Origin: Solea solea
Taxonomy: Eukaryota > Chordata > Actinopteri > Pleuronectiformes > Soleidae
DNA length: 64,000 bases
Reading direction: 5' to 3'
NCBI RefSeq assembly: GCF_958295425.1
Contig: NC_081146.1
Span: 3,596,041 to 3,660,040, forward strand
Part shown: positions 20,774 through 32,470 of the stretch, in pieces
Layout of the letters: each line of letters opens with the position of its first letter
Numbering within the stretch: position 1 is the first letter of the stretch
Position numbers and translations under genes: made by a program
Notes under the pieces: generated by a model
Database searches by the model: none
Seen by the model: the letters and a program-made list of their open reading frames with translations, nothing else
Told to the model about the DNA's origin: nothing

Positions 20774-23335
20774 GACAGAAAGAGGACAAAACAAAAACAG
20801 GATAAAGGAAGTGACACAGCATGTTACGGTCAGGTAATGTCATGTGGTCGTGATGGTGGATTGGTGGTCTACTGTAGTCTGCTGTTCATCATTGACAAAA
20901 CAAAGCAGCATCAGGAAACGTCCGAGCCAATCGGTATAGGAAAAGTTAGCTGAAGTGTCTTCATTAAATTATCCTGATTTTCCATGAGGATGGTTACATG
21001 CCAGAGCCAATACTCTTCAGGGATACAATGTCAGCAATGTACCTCGAAATCAGATTAGATGTTTGAGTGGGGCAGAGTGGTTCCCGTGTGCTGCTGTTTT
21101 GCACGGCGCACCTGGAAACAACTAAGTGCACTTACATTATTGCTCTCCATTTGGTACCACTGACCTTTCTCTTCATTACTGCTTACTAAAGGACAGCTTC
21201 CGATTTTACATCTGGTATACTGAGAGCTGTGTTCAAGAACACACTCAGTACACACTCACTTGGATTATCCTCTTGAATTGTTTGCATCATTAACCCTCTC
21301 ATTAAATAACCACTCCAGCTTGCAAGTTGAATGTTGCCTCTTTTTGGCATCAAAAACTGTCAAGACAAACACATTCTCTGTTGCTGTTGTTTGAGTTGCA
21401 CTCACACTCCATCCACCGAGATGTTATCACATTTGCTCCAGCATGCAGCGCATAGTCAATGTCAGTCTGACCTGTTTTGGACTTAGAGTGGGATACAGGC
21501 AATATTCGAGAAAGAGCAAACCACTCCTGTCAACAAGGCCATGGCAGCTCGCTGAGTGTAGAGCTGTGCTGTTGCCTTGTCTGGTTTTCTGTGTCTTCCC
21601 CTCAGTTTGACATTCAGTATAGTTTCCCCCATGCTCCTGACCTTTGACTCCTTCACATCACTTCTGCCAGACTGCTGGTGACTCGTTCCGACCTTGAGTT
21701 GCGGGCTCAGCAGTCGTCCAGGAGACAAACTGGTCAATGTCCTCCAATTCAATACCAAATCTTCCAGGTGTGTGCACATTCAGTGAGTATGCTCGGGGCC
21801 TCATTCGGTTCATTTTACTTTTTTATGCATTTCTGTCCTCAATTCATGATATGAACAACAACAACGACAACACAACTCTGCACTTGCTTTTCCCAATGTA
21901 TTACTTCTCTGAATATTATTCACAATTAAATGAGGCCACTTTCCCTTGAATTTAAAAATGTACCTTGGAGTGTGACTGAGCAATTAACCCCAAACCTTTC
22001 TACAAATGTTATTTTCACTTTATGTTTAAAGCTTAAATACATCATTTGATTCTGAGAAACCTTTTGTGTTTTTTGTAAAGCTGTCAATCTCATAAATGAC
22101 CTAGAGTTTGCTGTGATTAAACACAGTTAATTGAATATTTTCATGTCATTACCAAAGCTTGTGATAACTCATGAGAAATCACATTATTAATAAAGAATTA
22201 ACACATGTGAACAAATTTGAATTTGGATACTGTTGTTCAATACCATCTTATTTTATATTCTCTCCTGTGAATTACAGATGGAACTTGTATGCACAAACAT
22301 TATCTACCCTTTAAATAATAAAAAACAAACAAACAGGACAAACGTAAGAGAGATTAAGGTCATTAAAGGTATGAAGAGAAAAGTTAACGTCTGTGAAGTT
22401 TGTCAGTCATCCAGGTCATAGTCATCTTCAAAAGGAGAACATTAGACAAAGTAGAAAATAGCAATAAATGGAACAACATCATAATTCTGCATACTGCTGG
22501 AGTCTCTGAGAAACTAAGAAGGATTTGTGACACCATCTTCCTGTAGAAAGAAACTTGCTGATCCAAAGGACAAAACTCCAAGGCACAAAGCAATGTAATA
22601 AGGATTGTCTTGACTTCTATTTTGGGGAAACCAAACAACCACTACATAATCGATGACAGGACTCAGCTGTCCACCTACATGTGATGGACAAGGGACATAT
22701 CATGATAAGAATGTTTAGCATTCTGGCCAGGGAAAACGGATGGTTTGAAAGAGGAGTGAAGGAAGCCATTTATGTGTATGTACAGGGCCATAGTGGCAAT
22801 AGCTGCTACTAGATGAATCCTCCTTGTAAACTACAGGACTCATGTCCGTCGATTCAGCAGCACAGCGAAGCACACACACAATCATGAGTCAATCTGTTGG
22901 TTAACTTAGAACCAGAGAAAGCATACATACAGATGCTGTTTGAATATCTTTTTTCTCTCAACTGAATTGATTTATTTATTTATTTACTGAGTGTCACTTA
23001 CACCATCCACTAAAATACAAATCATTATATAAGTAATATATAAGAAAAAATATAAGTCCTTTAATTCCAGTCATTTTTAGTCATTAGGGGAAACTTTTTA
23101 GGGGTAACATTAGTGATTAAAATGTCAGATATAGATTGAAAACATTTGATTCAAACCAAATCACAACATACAGTACATTATCCCAAGGCCCATTAACATT
23201 GTCTTTTAGTAGTTTTAGTTGTTAGCCCTGAGTGATTCAAAATGGCCTAAAAAGAAAAAGAAAATAGTCGGAGTAGCTTAATGAAAACCAGGAAAAGATG
23301 GTGCACATCGGTACAATTCATCATCCATAGGCGAC
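20774..23335. other. Unassigned non-coding DNA
   Basis: No repeat family or gene recognised. It contains a (TTTA)n run near 22,970-22,987 and several short chance ORFs without splice or start context. Confidence 0.45.
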
Positions 23336-23336
23336 G

Positions 23337-23632
23337 CTAGCTGTGGTAGAGTGAGTAGTATTTCAGGTTTCAGGAATCAAAGGTTGTGGTTTCGATTCCC
23401 CGGCTCTGCTAGTCTACATGCCGATGTATCCTTGGGCAAGACACTTAACCACACGTTGCTCCTGACGGCTGTGTCGGCAGCGTGTGAATGGGTATGAAAG
23501 ATGAGTGATAGACAATGTGCCGCACATAGATGCGCTGTATGAAAGTGTGAGTGAATGGGTGAATGGCAAAACCGTAGTGTAAAGCAGCTTTGAGTGAAAA
23601 ATGCTATATAAATACAAACCATTTACCATTTT
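23337..23632 (+). mobile_element. tRNA-derived SINE, second family
   Basis: The head 'gctgtggtagagtgagtag' to the B-box region 'ggtttcgattcccc' is tRNA-like. The core 'tccttgggcaagacacttaa' is followed by 'ttgctcctgacggctgtg', then 'gtgagtgaatgggtgaatgg' and the LINE-like tail 'tgctatataaataca'. It is the same family as the minus-strand copy at 51,840-52,087. Essentially full length. Confidence 0.88.
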
Positions 23633-24030
23633 ACTACATCCTCCATAATTTGGCAAGAGCTATCCAGTTGGCCAAAGTATTAGCTAGCTTCTTACTTTAG
23701 CTAGCAATAATACTTTAGCTACCAAATATTTAAGCTAGCTTCTTCTTAAAACTGCCACATTCCAGAATTGTAGACTGGGTCTGTGGCGCAACTTTCAAAG
23801 TGAGATCTTTCTTCCCCTCTGTTTCAGCTGTGGGTTATTTGTCAATTTTGACCCCATAAAGGTTATATTTAGGCTGACAATATGGGCAATATGGGCAGCA
23901 CTAGAAAGCTGCCCCACGTGAAAGTGAATTATTCTTCACTATGCAGGTGTAGCAGCATGGATGTGCTCCATCTCATGCACTATGACAGCCTTAATTTGAA
24001 CACCAATGGTAGCTATGCATTGTAGGTGGA
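23633..24030. other. Unassigned non-coding DNA
   Basis: It contains a local duplication of 'tagctagcttctt' words (23,685-23,745). Nothing else recognised. Confidence 0.4.
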
Positions 24031-24625
24031 CGGGACTATAAATGCGGCATAATCTACCGGTCCTCGTTCTCTGCACTCTTGTAAACACGTCACTTCCGGT
24101 CGGAGTGTTTGGCTCTCGGTGAGTAGGACTGTGCGCTGCTTCACGTCTCCAATGCCCATTCACCTGTGTGCTGATCGGAGTGTTTTTGTTGTACTGCAGA
24201 GCGGCTGGGCTTACACGCCGCACTCAAGGTGCGCTGTCTCTCCAGCTTGCGGTGGTAAGTGTCCTCCCCCTCTGCATCATACGGTTTGGTGCCTCACGGC
24301 TAACAGTGTGGTTGCAGGTGAATGCCGGTAGCGTGCCGGTAATTTCCCCCTATGGTTGTGCGGGCATCATACTCGGCAACAAGGTTTGTTTTTTTGTTTT
24401 AATTGCCGCGTCTAAAATATTGTTTTAGCGCCATAATATGAGTGCTAATTTTGTATATTTTTTAGATTAATGTTGGCCACCTGGCTGATTTAAAACGTGA
24501 ACTGGATGACGTCACAATCAGCTGTCCCCTGCTGCTTTGTCTCAACCTAAGCTTGCACAGATTTATTTCTTTTGGTTTTGAGTGAACACATTGTGCTTTT
24601 AAACAATCTATTAAAGTGTGCATTA
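24031..24625 (+). promoter_or_regulatory. Promoter-like, splice-site-rich segment (solo LTR or short non-coding transcript?)
   Basis: A TATA box ('ctataaatg', TATAAA at 24,037-24,042) lies about 30 bases upstream of an initiator-like ctctgcactc. Downstream are donor cggtgagtag (24,119), acceptor gtactgcag (ends 24,199), donor gtggtaagtg (24,255) and acceptor ggttgcag (ends 24,317). These would give two introns of 81 and 63 bases around a 55-base exon, plus an attaaag poly(A)-like signal near 24,609. The part from 24,060 to 24,380 is unusually rich in CpG. No spliced ORF of note results. A solo LTR of an endogenous retroelement is an equally good reading. Neither is proven. Confidence 0.3.
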
Positions 24626-24661
24626 TTTTAACATTTGGAATCACGTCTCCTGCATTTTTAT

Positions 24662-26640
24662 GAGTAGAACTTACCTGCGTGTCCTTTTAATTGGTATAAA
24701 ATAATCTTTGGGTGAAAGTCCCAAAGTGGCGTTGTTGGCTCCTTAACTTTTAAATCTATTACTTAGTTAGATTTCCTTCCTTACTCTCGCCACACAGGCA
24801 AACCATTGAGATGGTGGAGAAACAAAAGAAATAATGTTCAAACCCCTTTGATTATTTCTTATGAGTGGTCTTATAGAACAGGAAGTAGAGAAGACGTGTG
24901 GCTGCTTTCTCAAGCGACTTTTTCCTAAGTTAACACAAGCTCTTCCAACTTATTATCTTGAAAACAGTCAAATCCCCAGGACACTTTTGTAACTCTCTCT
25001 GTGTTATGCTCTGCATGGTTGATGTTATGGCTTCAAGAGGGTTCTCTGAAGTCTCAAGCTCCTCAGAGCTGATGCGGTGTGGAGCTGGAACCATCAGGAA
25101 ACAAAGGACCACAGGAGCACAAGCTCCCATTTTTTAGAGCAAACTTGAAAGCAGCACAGCTCCTTCTAATGCTCAGAGGCCTATTTTAGATACAGTGTGC
25201 TTTTAATGTCTAATGCACACTGCTGGGCTCACTCACAATGTCGATGGTAAAAGGACTTCAAACAAGCATGGAATGTTCCACACTTTTAGTAAGAGGGAAG
25301 TGCTGCCTGCGTGAAGAATGTGCAAACAAATTAGTTTGTGTTGAAGTACAAAAATAAATCTACATATTTAAGCAACTGAATTAATGTTGAAAATAATTTT
25401 GTTAATTCTCATCCAACACATTTAGCTGCTATCATCATCCTATCATGCTGTTAAGGGCAGCAGGTGGCTGTTGTGTATCTCAGCTTACAATTGGTGTGAC
25501 ATTGCGGGCACTGGGAAGACGATGACTCTACTGTAATAAAACAAGCCTCTGGCTCATCTGTGCAAGCAGGTTATTATGACCCGTAGTTATGTTTTATCGT
25601 TAGGTGACCTCTAGTTGCCAGAGTATTTATGAGAGTTGCAAAGGAGAAGGGTAAGGTGACCTAGTACATAAAGTGACAGAGTCTACATTAGGAAAAGGTT
25701 GGGGTGGATGGAAGCGTCGACAAAACAGGATTTTCACACAGGTCACTATTGTTTTTCCTATGTGAAACAGGATTCTGCAAGCTTTTGAATATTTAATATA
25801 GTGACCAACAACCTTTTTCTGTACAAGGATAAAGCTCAGACAAACTAATCATACTTTTCCATCTGTGACCTAACAATAAAATTATTATTATGGTAAAAGT
25901 GGAACAATGAATTGCATTTAAAGTGAAATTGCATGCAATCAGGAAATCCTAAAGGCTGCAATTTCATTTTTCTATTTTTGGTTGTTCCATGGACATAAAA
26001 AAATACTAATGCATACATGTTGAAAAATGGTTGGTTGATGATCCTGCACTCTGGACTTCTGTTTTGATTGTGTGATGTGATAATGCTCAATAAATTGAAG
26101 TGAATATTGAATAATTTTTTTGCATATCAAATCACAATCATGATACAAATCACAAGATATTTTCCCCAAATCCTTCAGCCATACTTAATAATCACTCCAG
26201 GTGCATTTGTGGTAATGGATTATGTTTTCAAATGACCATTATGTCAGATATATCAGATATTAAGGAAATGTAAAAATTAAAAATACTAGCGTCACTGAGA
26301 ACAAAAGTACAGGCAGTATATTTAAAAACTTGATTTTAATTTAGAGTTTGCAAATTACGTTCCTGTTTTTAGTTAGTGTTTTAGACTTCTGCAACATCCA
26401 CTGCTAAGTTACCACTAGAACTTTGATACCAGGGTTACCAGATTGTTCACCACAAGCAAGTGTTCTGGGATGTAAATGTATAATGCAAGGAAAAGTAAAA
26501 GGTGTCAACCCTTGTCAAAAATGTCTCTACCAGAGGAGAAGAAAATGCAGGTTCTGCGTTGGAGAGAAGATGACAGATGACAGAAGTCGAAATGGCAAAT
26601 TTTCTCCTAATAAGCTAAACAATTCAGCTTTAGCTGGGAT
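24662..26640. other. Unassigned non-coding DNA
   Basis: No repeat family or gene recognised. Confidence 0.45.
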
Positions 26641-26644
26641 TCGC

Positions 26645-26862
26645 TAACCCGTCCACCCTCTCTCTGGCCCCCTTTACATCTGGCATCAAAATGTGTTTTC
26701 TGTCAGATAGCCGTACAGTGACGTTGTAATCTGCTGCTAGTACTCTTTAGGTGACGTAAGGGGGATGACCGTGATCAGATAGTGATCAGATCTTGATGTG
26801 GACACCGGAGACACTATCAGACACTATCTGATCACAGACAATGCATACTAATGCTAAGTTTA
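26645..26862. mobile_element. MITE-like element with perfect 14-bp inverted repeat
   Basis: gtgatcagatagtg (26,771-26,784) and its exact complement cactatctgatcac (26,822-26,835) flank a 37-base loop. The preceding 'ttacatctggcatcaaaatg' matches the edge of a common fish MITE built from gatctgatcac words. Outer limits are approximate. Confidence 0.5.
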
Positions 26863-28680
26863 AAGGTGTACCTCTGTCTCTCTCCCTCTCTCTCATACAC
26901 ATTGTCATAACGTTGTTTTTTTTGTCTGTTATTGTCACAATGTCCACCTTGTCACTCACTCTCCTCTCAGTCACATTCACTTGACACATTTTCACTTTCA
27001 ATCTCCATCTCTTGCTGACGTGTTAAAACGAATAGGTTAATGTTCTTAAAAATATGCATGACAGAGGTAACATCGGGTAAAAGTGTAGCTCTTTGTGGAT
27101 CCATCATCTGGGGAGGGGGAACAACAGCCAGGATTTTGAATTGAGTTTGAAGAACCTGCTTTAAACACTTGTGGCTGCAGTTTTACATATTTTACATACA
27201 TATAGCTGCTTTAAGCTTTAAAAAATACATGTTTACTGAACAAAGCTCCTCACAAAGAGGATCAGGTGTAACCATGCACAGCGATGCTTGGTTGTGGTTG
27301 GCTGGCTCAAACGTTTCCTGAATCTGCGTTGTGTATTTTTTTATTAGATGAGCAGGAGATGAGATTCTCTCTTTGTGTCACTGCTTATTATCAGGGCAGG
27401 AACAGAATGGTCCTCCATCTCATATGGCTCACACATGGCAGTTTCCACACAGCACTCGGGCATGTCTGTACCTGCTACCTACAGGAGAGAGCCATGCTTC
27501 ACACAGATATACAACATTATGGCAAGTGGAATAATATACACCATATACACTCTGTTACACATGCATTAACAGAAGCTCCAACCTGTGGAAGAGGCTTTAA
27601 ATATTACATATAAACCCTTTCCATTAGAGCATGTTGAGGAGAATTGCTTTGTACAACATGTTCTCAGCTTCTCATTATGTGCTATGGGTAAATTATCCAG
27701 AGGTTGGCATCCAGCATGATTTTATATCTATTTTTTCATTCCCTCAGGGATTTGAAATAGGAACATTTCTGCTAATGGATAGCATCTTAACTCAAGCCAA
27801 GTGGGCCTTGCGTGCTAATTTCTAAGTGCTAGAATTGAAAAAAAAAGATAATAAAATTAGCACTAATATGACCCTTTAGTGCTGTAGAGTCAGTGGTTAG
27901 TGCAGGCATAATTTTTAAATTGTACATTTACAGCCTCTGATAGGTACTTTATGTCACATTTCAAATAATAATCACAATATTTTTGGTATATGACAGTTGT
28001 GTAATAGCATGTATTAGGCAACAGACCAACAGCTCTTCTAATGGACTTTTAAATTGTTGTGTCATCATGTGTCAGACTGCAGCACTATTGGGTGAAAGTA
28101 TTCTCATAAATCCTGAAGCAATGGGGGAAAGGGGGAGGAAATGGAGATCCACATGTGCAGTAATGTAACCCATGGTTATATTTAAGCACTCACATCATTT
28201 GCAAATGCAAAGTTTGGGTAAAACGGTTAATGAAAGTCTGTGTTCTGTTCAGTACAAATGAATCTAAAGACAACTTCTATAATGACATTTAACCAAAGAC
28301 TTTTATAAATCCCAAAATACATTTGGTGTTGCTGTTGCTGCTGTTCATTAAAAAAATATGGATTGCCTCTAAATGTAATAGGAAATGAATTATGTCCTGG
28401 GAACAACCCATAGAGCACAGCAATTCAGTCACTTTACATTTTAAAAGGTCAATGTGTGCTTTATTAGGTCAGTTCACAAGGTCCAAACAATATAAAGCTC
28501 TAACATTAAAACCTCATTCTTCGTGTTCCTGATGTATGCATGTTATTCACCTGATGAGTAATACACAATGTTACTGCTTTAATAAAAGAGCACACTGATT
28601 ATGTGCTTTCTTTTCTTTACTTTACTTTAAATCAAACATTGTACTATCACTCCAACAAATCCACAGATCAGTATCACATT
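26863..28680. other. Unassigned non-coding DNA
   Basis: It includes a ctctctccctctctctc stretch near 26,878. No gene recognised. Confidence 0.45.
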
Positions 28681-28682
28681 AT

Positions 28683-29327
28683 CTTCTTCTTCTTTCGGCT
28701 TCTCCCTTTAGGGGTCACCACAGCGCATCATCTGCCGTCATCTTGTCCTCTCCCTTGTGTCCTTGTCTCCTTTGTTACACCGACTGTCCTCATGTCCTCC
28801 TTAACAACAACCGTGAACCTTCTCTGTGGTCCTCCTCTTTTCCTCCTGCCCGGCAGCTCCATCTTCAACATCCTTTGTCCAATATAATCACTATCCCTCC
28901 TCTACACATGGCCAAACCATCTCAACATTGCATCTCTTCTTTTATCCACCTGAGCTGTCCCCCAAATATGCTAATTTCTAATCCTGTCCATCCTGATCAT
29001 TCCCAATGGAAATCTCAGCATCTTCAGCTCTGCCTCCTGCCTTTTAGAGAGTGTCACTGTCTCCAAGCCATACCGTACATCATAGCAGGTCTCACTACTG
29101 TCTAGTAGACCTTCCTTTTCACATTTGCTGCCATCTTTCTGTCACACTTCACCCCTGACACTCGTCTCCACCCACTCCACTCGTTCACCTTCTCTCCCTC
29201 TACTCCTTGCATCTTCACCGTATTCTGTCTTGCTCCTACGTTCCTCTTCTCTCCAGTGCATACCTCCACCCCTCCAGGCTCTCTTCCACCTGTCACATGC
29301 TCTCACTGCAGATTACAATATCATCTG
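28683..29327 (-). pseudogene. LINE reverse-transcriptase pseudogene (copy B, longest)
   Basis: On the minus strand the sequence begins with F-A-D-D-I-V-I, the catalytic F/YADD motif (about 29,325), so the two metal-binding aspartates are visible. It continues with W-R-R-V-S-G-V-K-C-D-R-K-M-A-A-N-V-K (about 29,110-29,180), then E-L-K-M-L-like and R-W-F-G-H-V-like segments, and ends near 'cctaaagggagaagccgaaa'. Frameshifts, stops and a deletion just after FADD break the frame. This C-terminal region is typical of a fish non-LTR retrotransposon, RTE-like in my judgement. The part upstream of FADD and the endonuclease are absent (5' truncation). Copies A (1-235) and C (38,800-39,075) belong to the same family. 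Confidence 0.85.
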
Positions 29328-29800
29328 CAAAAGGCTCAGTTACAGGATTTGATAAAGTTGTACGTCATGGTTGGGTTGGGACATGGAGAGATTCTAGTGT
29401 TATTGAGCACTGTGGGTGAAATTGTGGTTAGTGTTCATACACTGAGAGGGATTTTAAAATGCCTGAGGCTGTACAGAAGGAACAATGAGTCCAACCCGCT
29501 GGAGGAAGCATCCACGGATGCGTGTTTCATCATCTCTGCTGCATGATGGTATGTTGTGACTCAACGTTTAGTACAGCGTTTGCTCAAGTTCTGTGACCCT
29601 TGTGGTTTTAACATTAACCTTTGCCTCACACTATAATGTGAAATGAATCATGTTTTTACAATAAGATAGTTATAGACCTTATTTTAAGCAGAAACATGTC
29701 AGTTGATGTCATTGTGTGAGAGTATTCCGGTGTGGCATTTCTGGTGAGAAGTTGTGTAGGTTTACGCAGCAGATAGGACAACTTTGACAGATAATATCGC
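29328..29800. other. Unassigned non-coding DNA
   Basis: Nothing recognised. Confidence 0.4.
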
Positions 29801-29885
29801 TTCTAGAAAAGAGGCTTCATGTGCAATCAGGGGTTGCAATAACATGATTGGTTGATGCAAAAGGCTTCAATGGAACGGGAACGCT

Positions 29886-30140
29886 TTGACCATCAGCCGC
29901 AGAACGTGGATGCAAAGCCTGAATAAACTTTTATCCTCCTCCAAGGAGCAAGGAAAGTCACTGTGGCTCAAAGCTTTAAATTTGAAGAAGCCACTGGACC
30001 ATCTCTACGTCTGTTCATTTCACCTTTCCGAATATCATTCAGTACCAGAGACCATGTCTACGGTGTGAAACGCCGGTAAATCTTTCAAGGTGGCGTCAAC
30101 ACTCGCAGTGTTGTGTTCTGAGTTGGTGCCCCAGGTCAAA
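29886..30140 (+). pseudogene. Weak THAP-domain-like ORF next to an intron-like segment
   Basis: One frame reads ...K-S-L-W-L-K-A-L-N-L-K-K-P, then L-Y-V-C-S-F-H-L (29,955-30,030), resembling the W-x-x-A-x-N ... V-C-S-x-H-F half of a THAP zinc finger. The first Cys pair and the AVPTIF end are not visible, and the HF phenylalanine is Leu. An in-frame tga (30,066) precedes a further 24 open codons, which end at a strong 5' splice site (aaa|gtaagtat, 30,141). THAP domains occur in host regulators and P-element-type transposases. The homology is weak and could be chance. Confidence 0.25.
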
Positions 30141-30213
30141 GTAAGTATAGTTGTGCCATTAGAACCGGGGTATATTGCTGACTTTCATGAATACATCATT
30201 TTATTTCTTTCAG
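30141..30213 (+). other. 73-bp intron-like segment
   Basis: It starts with a near-consensus donor (gtaagtat) and ends with a strong acceptor ('tttatttctttcag'). Length is right for a compact teleost intron. Joined exons would reach a stop after about 12 codons. Confidence 0.35.
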
Positions 30214-30330
30214 TCATTCAACCGTCCACACAGCGACAGCACAAAATAATAAAAACTATCTTCATATGTTATCTGAGGCCTCATGTTTTCCTCCCACTCT
30301 GTAACATTACACAGATGTGGAACTGATCTG

Positions 30331-31940
30331 ATCTGATCTCCATTTGTTATCAACAGTTTTGAGTGTTTGCACAACCTTGTCCAGAAAGCAAACGCGCTCC
30401 ATCCACAGATATGTGGAGGAAACAAACATCTATAATGCCACATATTCACAGGAAGTTGGACCCTTAATGACTTCCGCATTCAAGGTCAAGGCAGTAAGGT
30501 CTATAATAACCTAAAATAACATTTATACAAAACGTTCAAAGATTTTCACATTATGACATGAAATGTATCACATTTTTGCAATATACCATAATGAAGGAAC
30601 TTTTCAGGCTTTACGTTGAAACGTATTACATTTTTACAATAAAGTATTTTTACAATAACTTGAAACCTATTGAATTATAAAATGATTGAAAGATGAATTA
30701 CAAGGTTCAGACCTTTCAAACCTGGGTAAAGAAAACAAACCTTACAGAAACACATAAGGTATCAGGGTTTCTTTTCACCCACAGAACAAATGTGTCTGAT
30801 TTGTGCAATGCAGCACTTTGGTGGATGTCTGCTGTTTTTTCTTAAACCTAACAGTCTCCAAAAGAGCTCATGTAAGGCTGGATAACACTCTCACCCAGCC
30901 TGCAGTTTCCACACAACAGGTTCAGCCCTGTGATAACAATCAGCTGTGCTGATGCATAATGACAGGGATGGGGTGTGGGGCTCCAGCGTAGCAGATCTAA
31001 CGAATGAGAGGAAAAAGGGGAGGCCAAATGGCAAACAGGGAATCCATGTGGCCAGGAGAGGGCTCTGCATGTCAGGAAAACTAACAAGGATTTTGCATAT
31101 TGGGAAATGTCAAGCTTCAGAAAGTTTATCAGTAATGGCCTCCCACCATGTTCATCACCCTCTTTTCTGTTTTCCTTCTCTTCTACTTTATTTTTCCATC
31201 TCCCACCTCCTCCCTCTCCTCTCTCTCCTGCACACTAAAAAAAGACACCAGGCATTAACACCCTGGACTGGTCTCTGACTGCTGTTGAATATTTCAATAC
31301 AACCCTGCTTATCCAGCAGCCCCATGACCTGCCTGGATGAGCGAGGAAGAGGCAGAGATTCACATGGCGAGCTGTGGAATGGATACTATACACAGTCATA
31401 TATAAGTGAAGAACTTGCCTCAAGGTGAGCAAGCACATGCATACTAGATCTCATAGCATTTGTGTGTGTGTGGGCTCCTGAATTCCATGACAAAATACTG
31501 AATTCCAGCCTTCATTTGGAATTTTGATATTTTTTAGGGATTTACTTCAAATAGGAAAGCAAAACAAAAACGGAAAACGCACACCAAACCCTGCCCCCAC
31601 ATTTTGTCATAAATGCAAGACCAATAGCCTTCAGAATGAACATTTTCTGATTTATTTTCTGGTGAATTTCATTACACTGGTTGCAAAGAGAGTGAAATAT
31701 TGGAGTAAAATGTTGCACAGTCTGAGTTGGTTTTATTCACGCCTCCCTGTTCAGCACAAATCATTTCACACCTGATTAATGAAGTGGCCCTGGGGGTCAT
31801 TTGAGTGAGGGAATGAATAAAAGTACACACAAAATACAGTCCAATGAGCTAAATATGCACACGGAAAGCTATAAGGGATACTTCAGTTTTTTTTGAAGTT
31901 GCAGTTTATGACATTTATGACATACTTATTCATGGTTGAT
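30331..31940. other. Unassigned non-coding DNA
   Basis: It contains ctgatctgatctgatct near 30,326 and a pyrimidine-rich stretch near 31,155-31,235. The 110-codon ORF (30,946-31,278) has no recognisable domain. Confidence 0.45.
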
Positions 31941-31946
31941 GGTTGA

Positions 31947-32000
31947 TATATATATACTGTATATATATATATATATATATACATATATACAGTATATATA
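31947..32000. repeat. (AT)n microsatellite with flanking inverted words
   Basis: The (ta)n core is bracketed by 'atactgtatatat' and 'atatatacagtat', so the tract can extrude as a long cruciform. A small 2-copy repeat of atataggccctt follows at 32,009-32,031. Confidence 0.93.
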
Positions 32001-32130
32001 AAAGGGATATATAGGCCCTTATATAGGCCCTTAGTGCACTGACTGTTAGGAGAGCGAGACAGGGATTGGAACGCAATGTAAAAACATACTTTACACAATC
32101 ACAGAGCTGATTTACTGCTAAAATAAACTG

Positions 32131-32470
32131 GTTGCAGAACAGGTGATTTTTTTTTGGCGTGTGCAGCAGCAGAGCCGCATGAATTCAGCAGAATTCAGCA
32201 CGAGCGGGAGAGGAAGTAGTAAAATAAAACATCCAGTTTACTTTTCAGAATAAAACATCCTGTGTTGACACCACATTATTTCACTTAACTACATCAAAGA
32301 CAGAATCCTTGCAAGCCCAGCTTGCTCCAATTTCAGCAGAAATACTGCTCCATGTATAGTGTATTTCCGTGCGAGGAGCACTGGGAGAAAACCTCGTCTC
32401 ACGACTCCAGCCGTCCAGCTGTGTGGAAGCCGTGCAGTGCATCCATTCCGCTACGCATCCGTTCTGCAAC
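32131..32470. mobile_element. MITE-like element with 10-bp perfect inverted ends
   Basis: gttgcagaac (32,131-32,140) and its complement gttctgcaac (32,461-32,470). Extending outwards, 14 of 17 positions are complementary. The interior carries small direct duplications (gaattcagca twice; aataaaacatcc twice). No transposase. Superfamily not assigned. Confidence 0.5.

Noticed and set aside
32180..32205. Cloning-adapter contamination (gaattcagcacgag resembles an EcoRI cDNA adapter)
   Set aside because: One base differs, the motif is duplicated within a larger inverted-repeat element, and a similar word (ttcagcacgagcg) occurs at about 45,524 without any vector sequence nearby.
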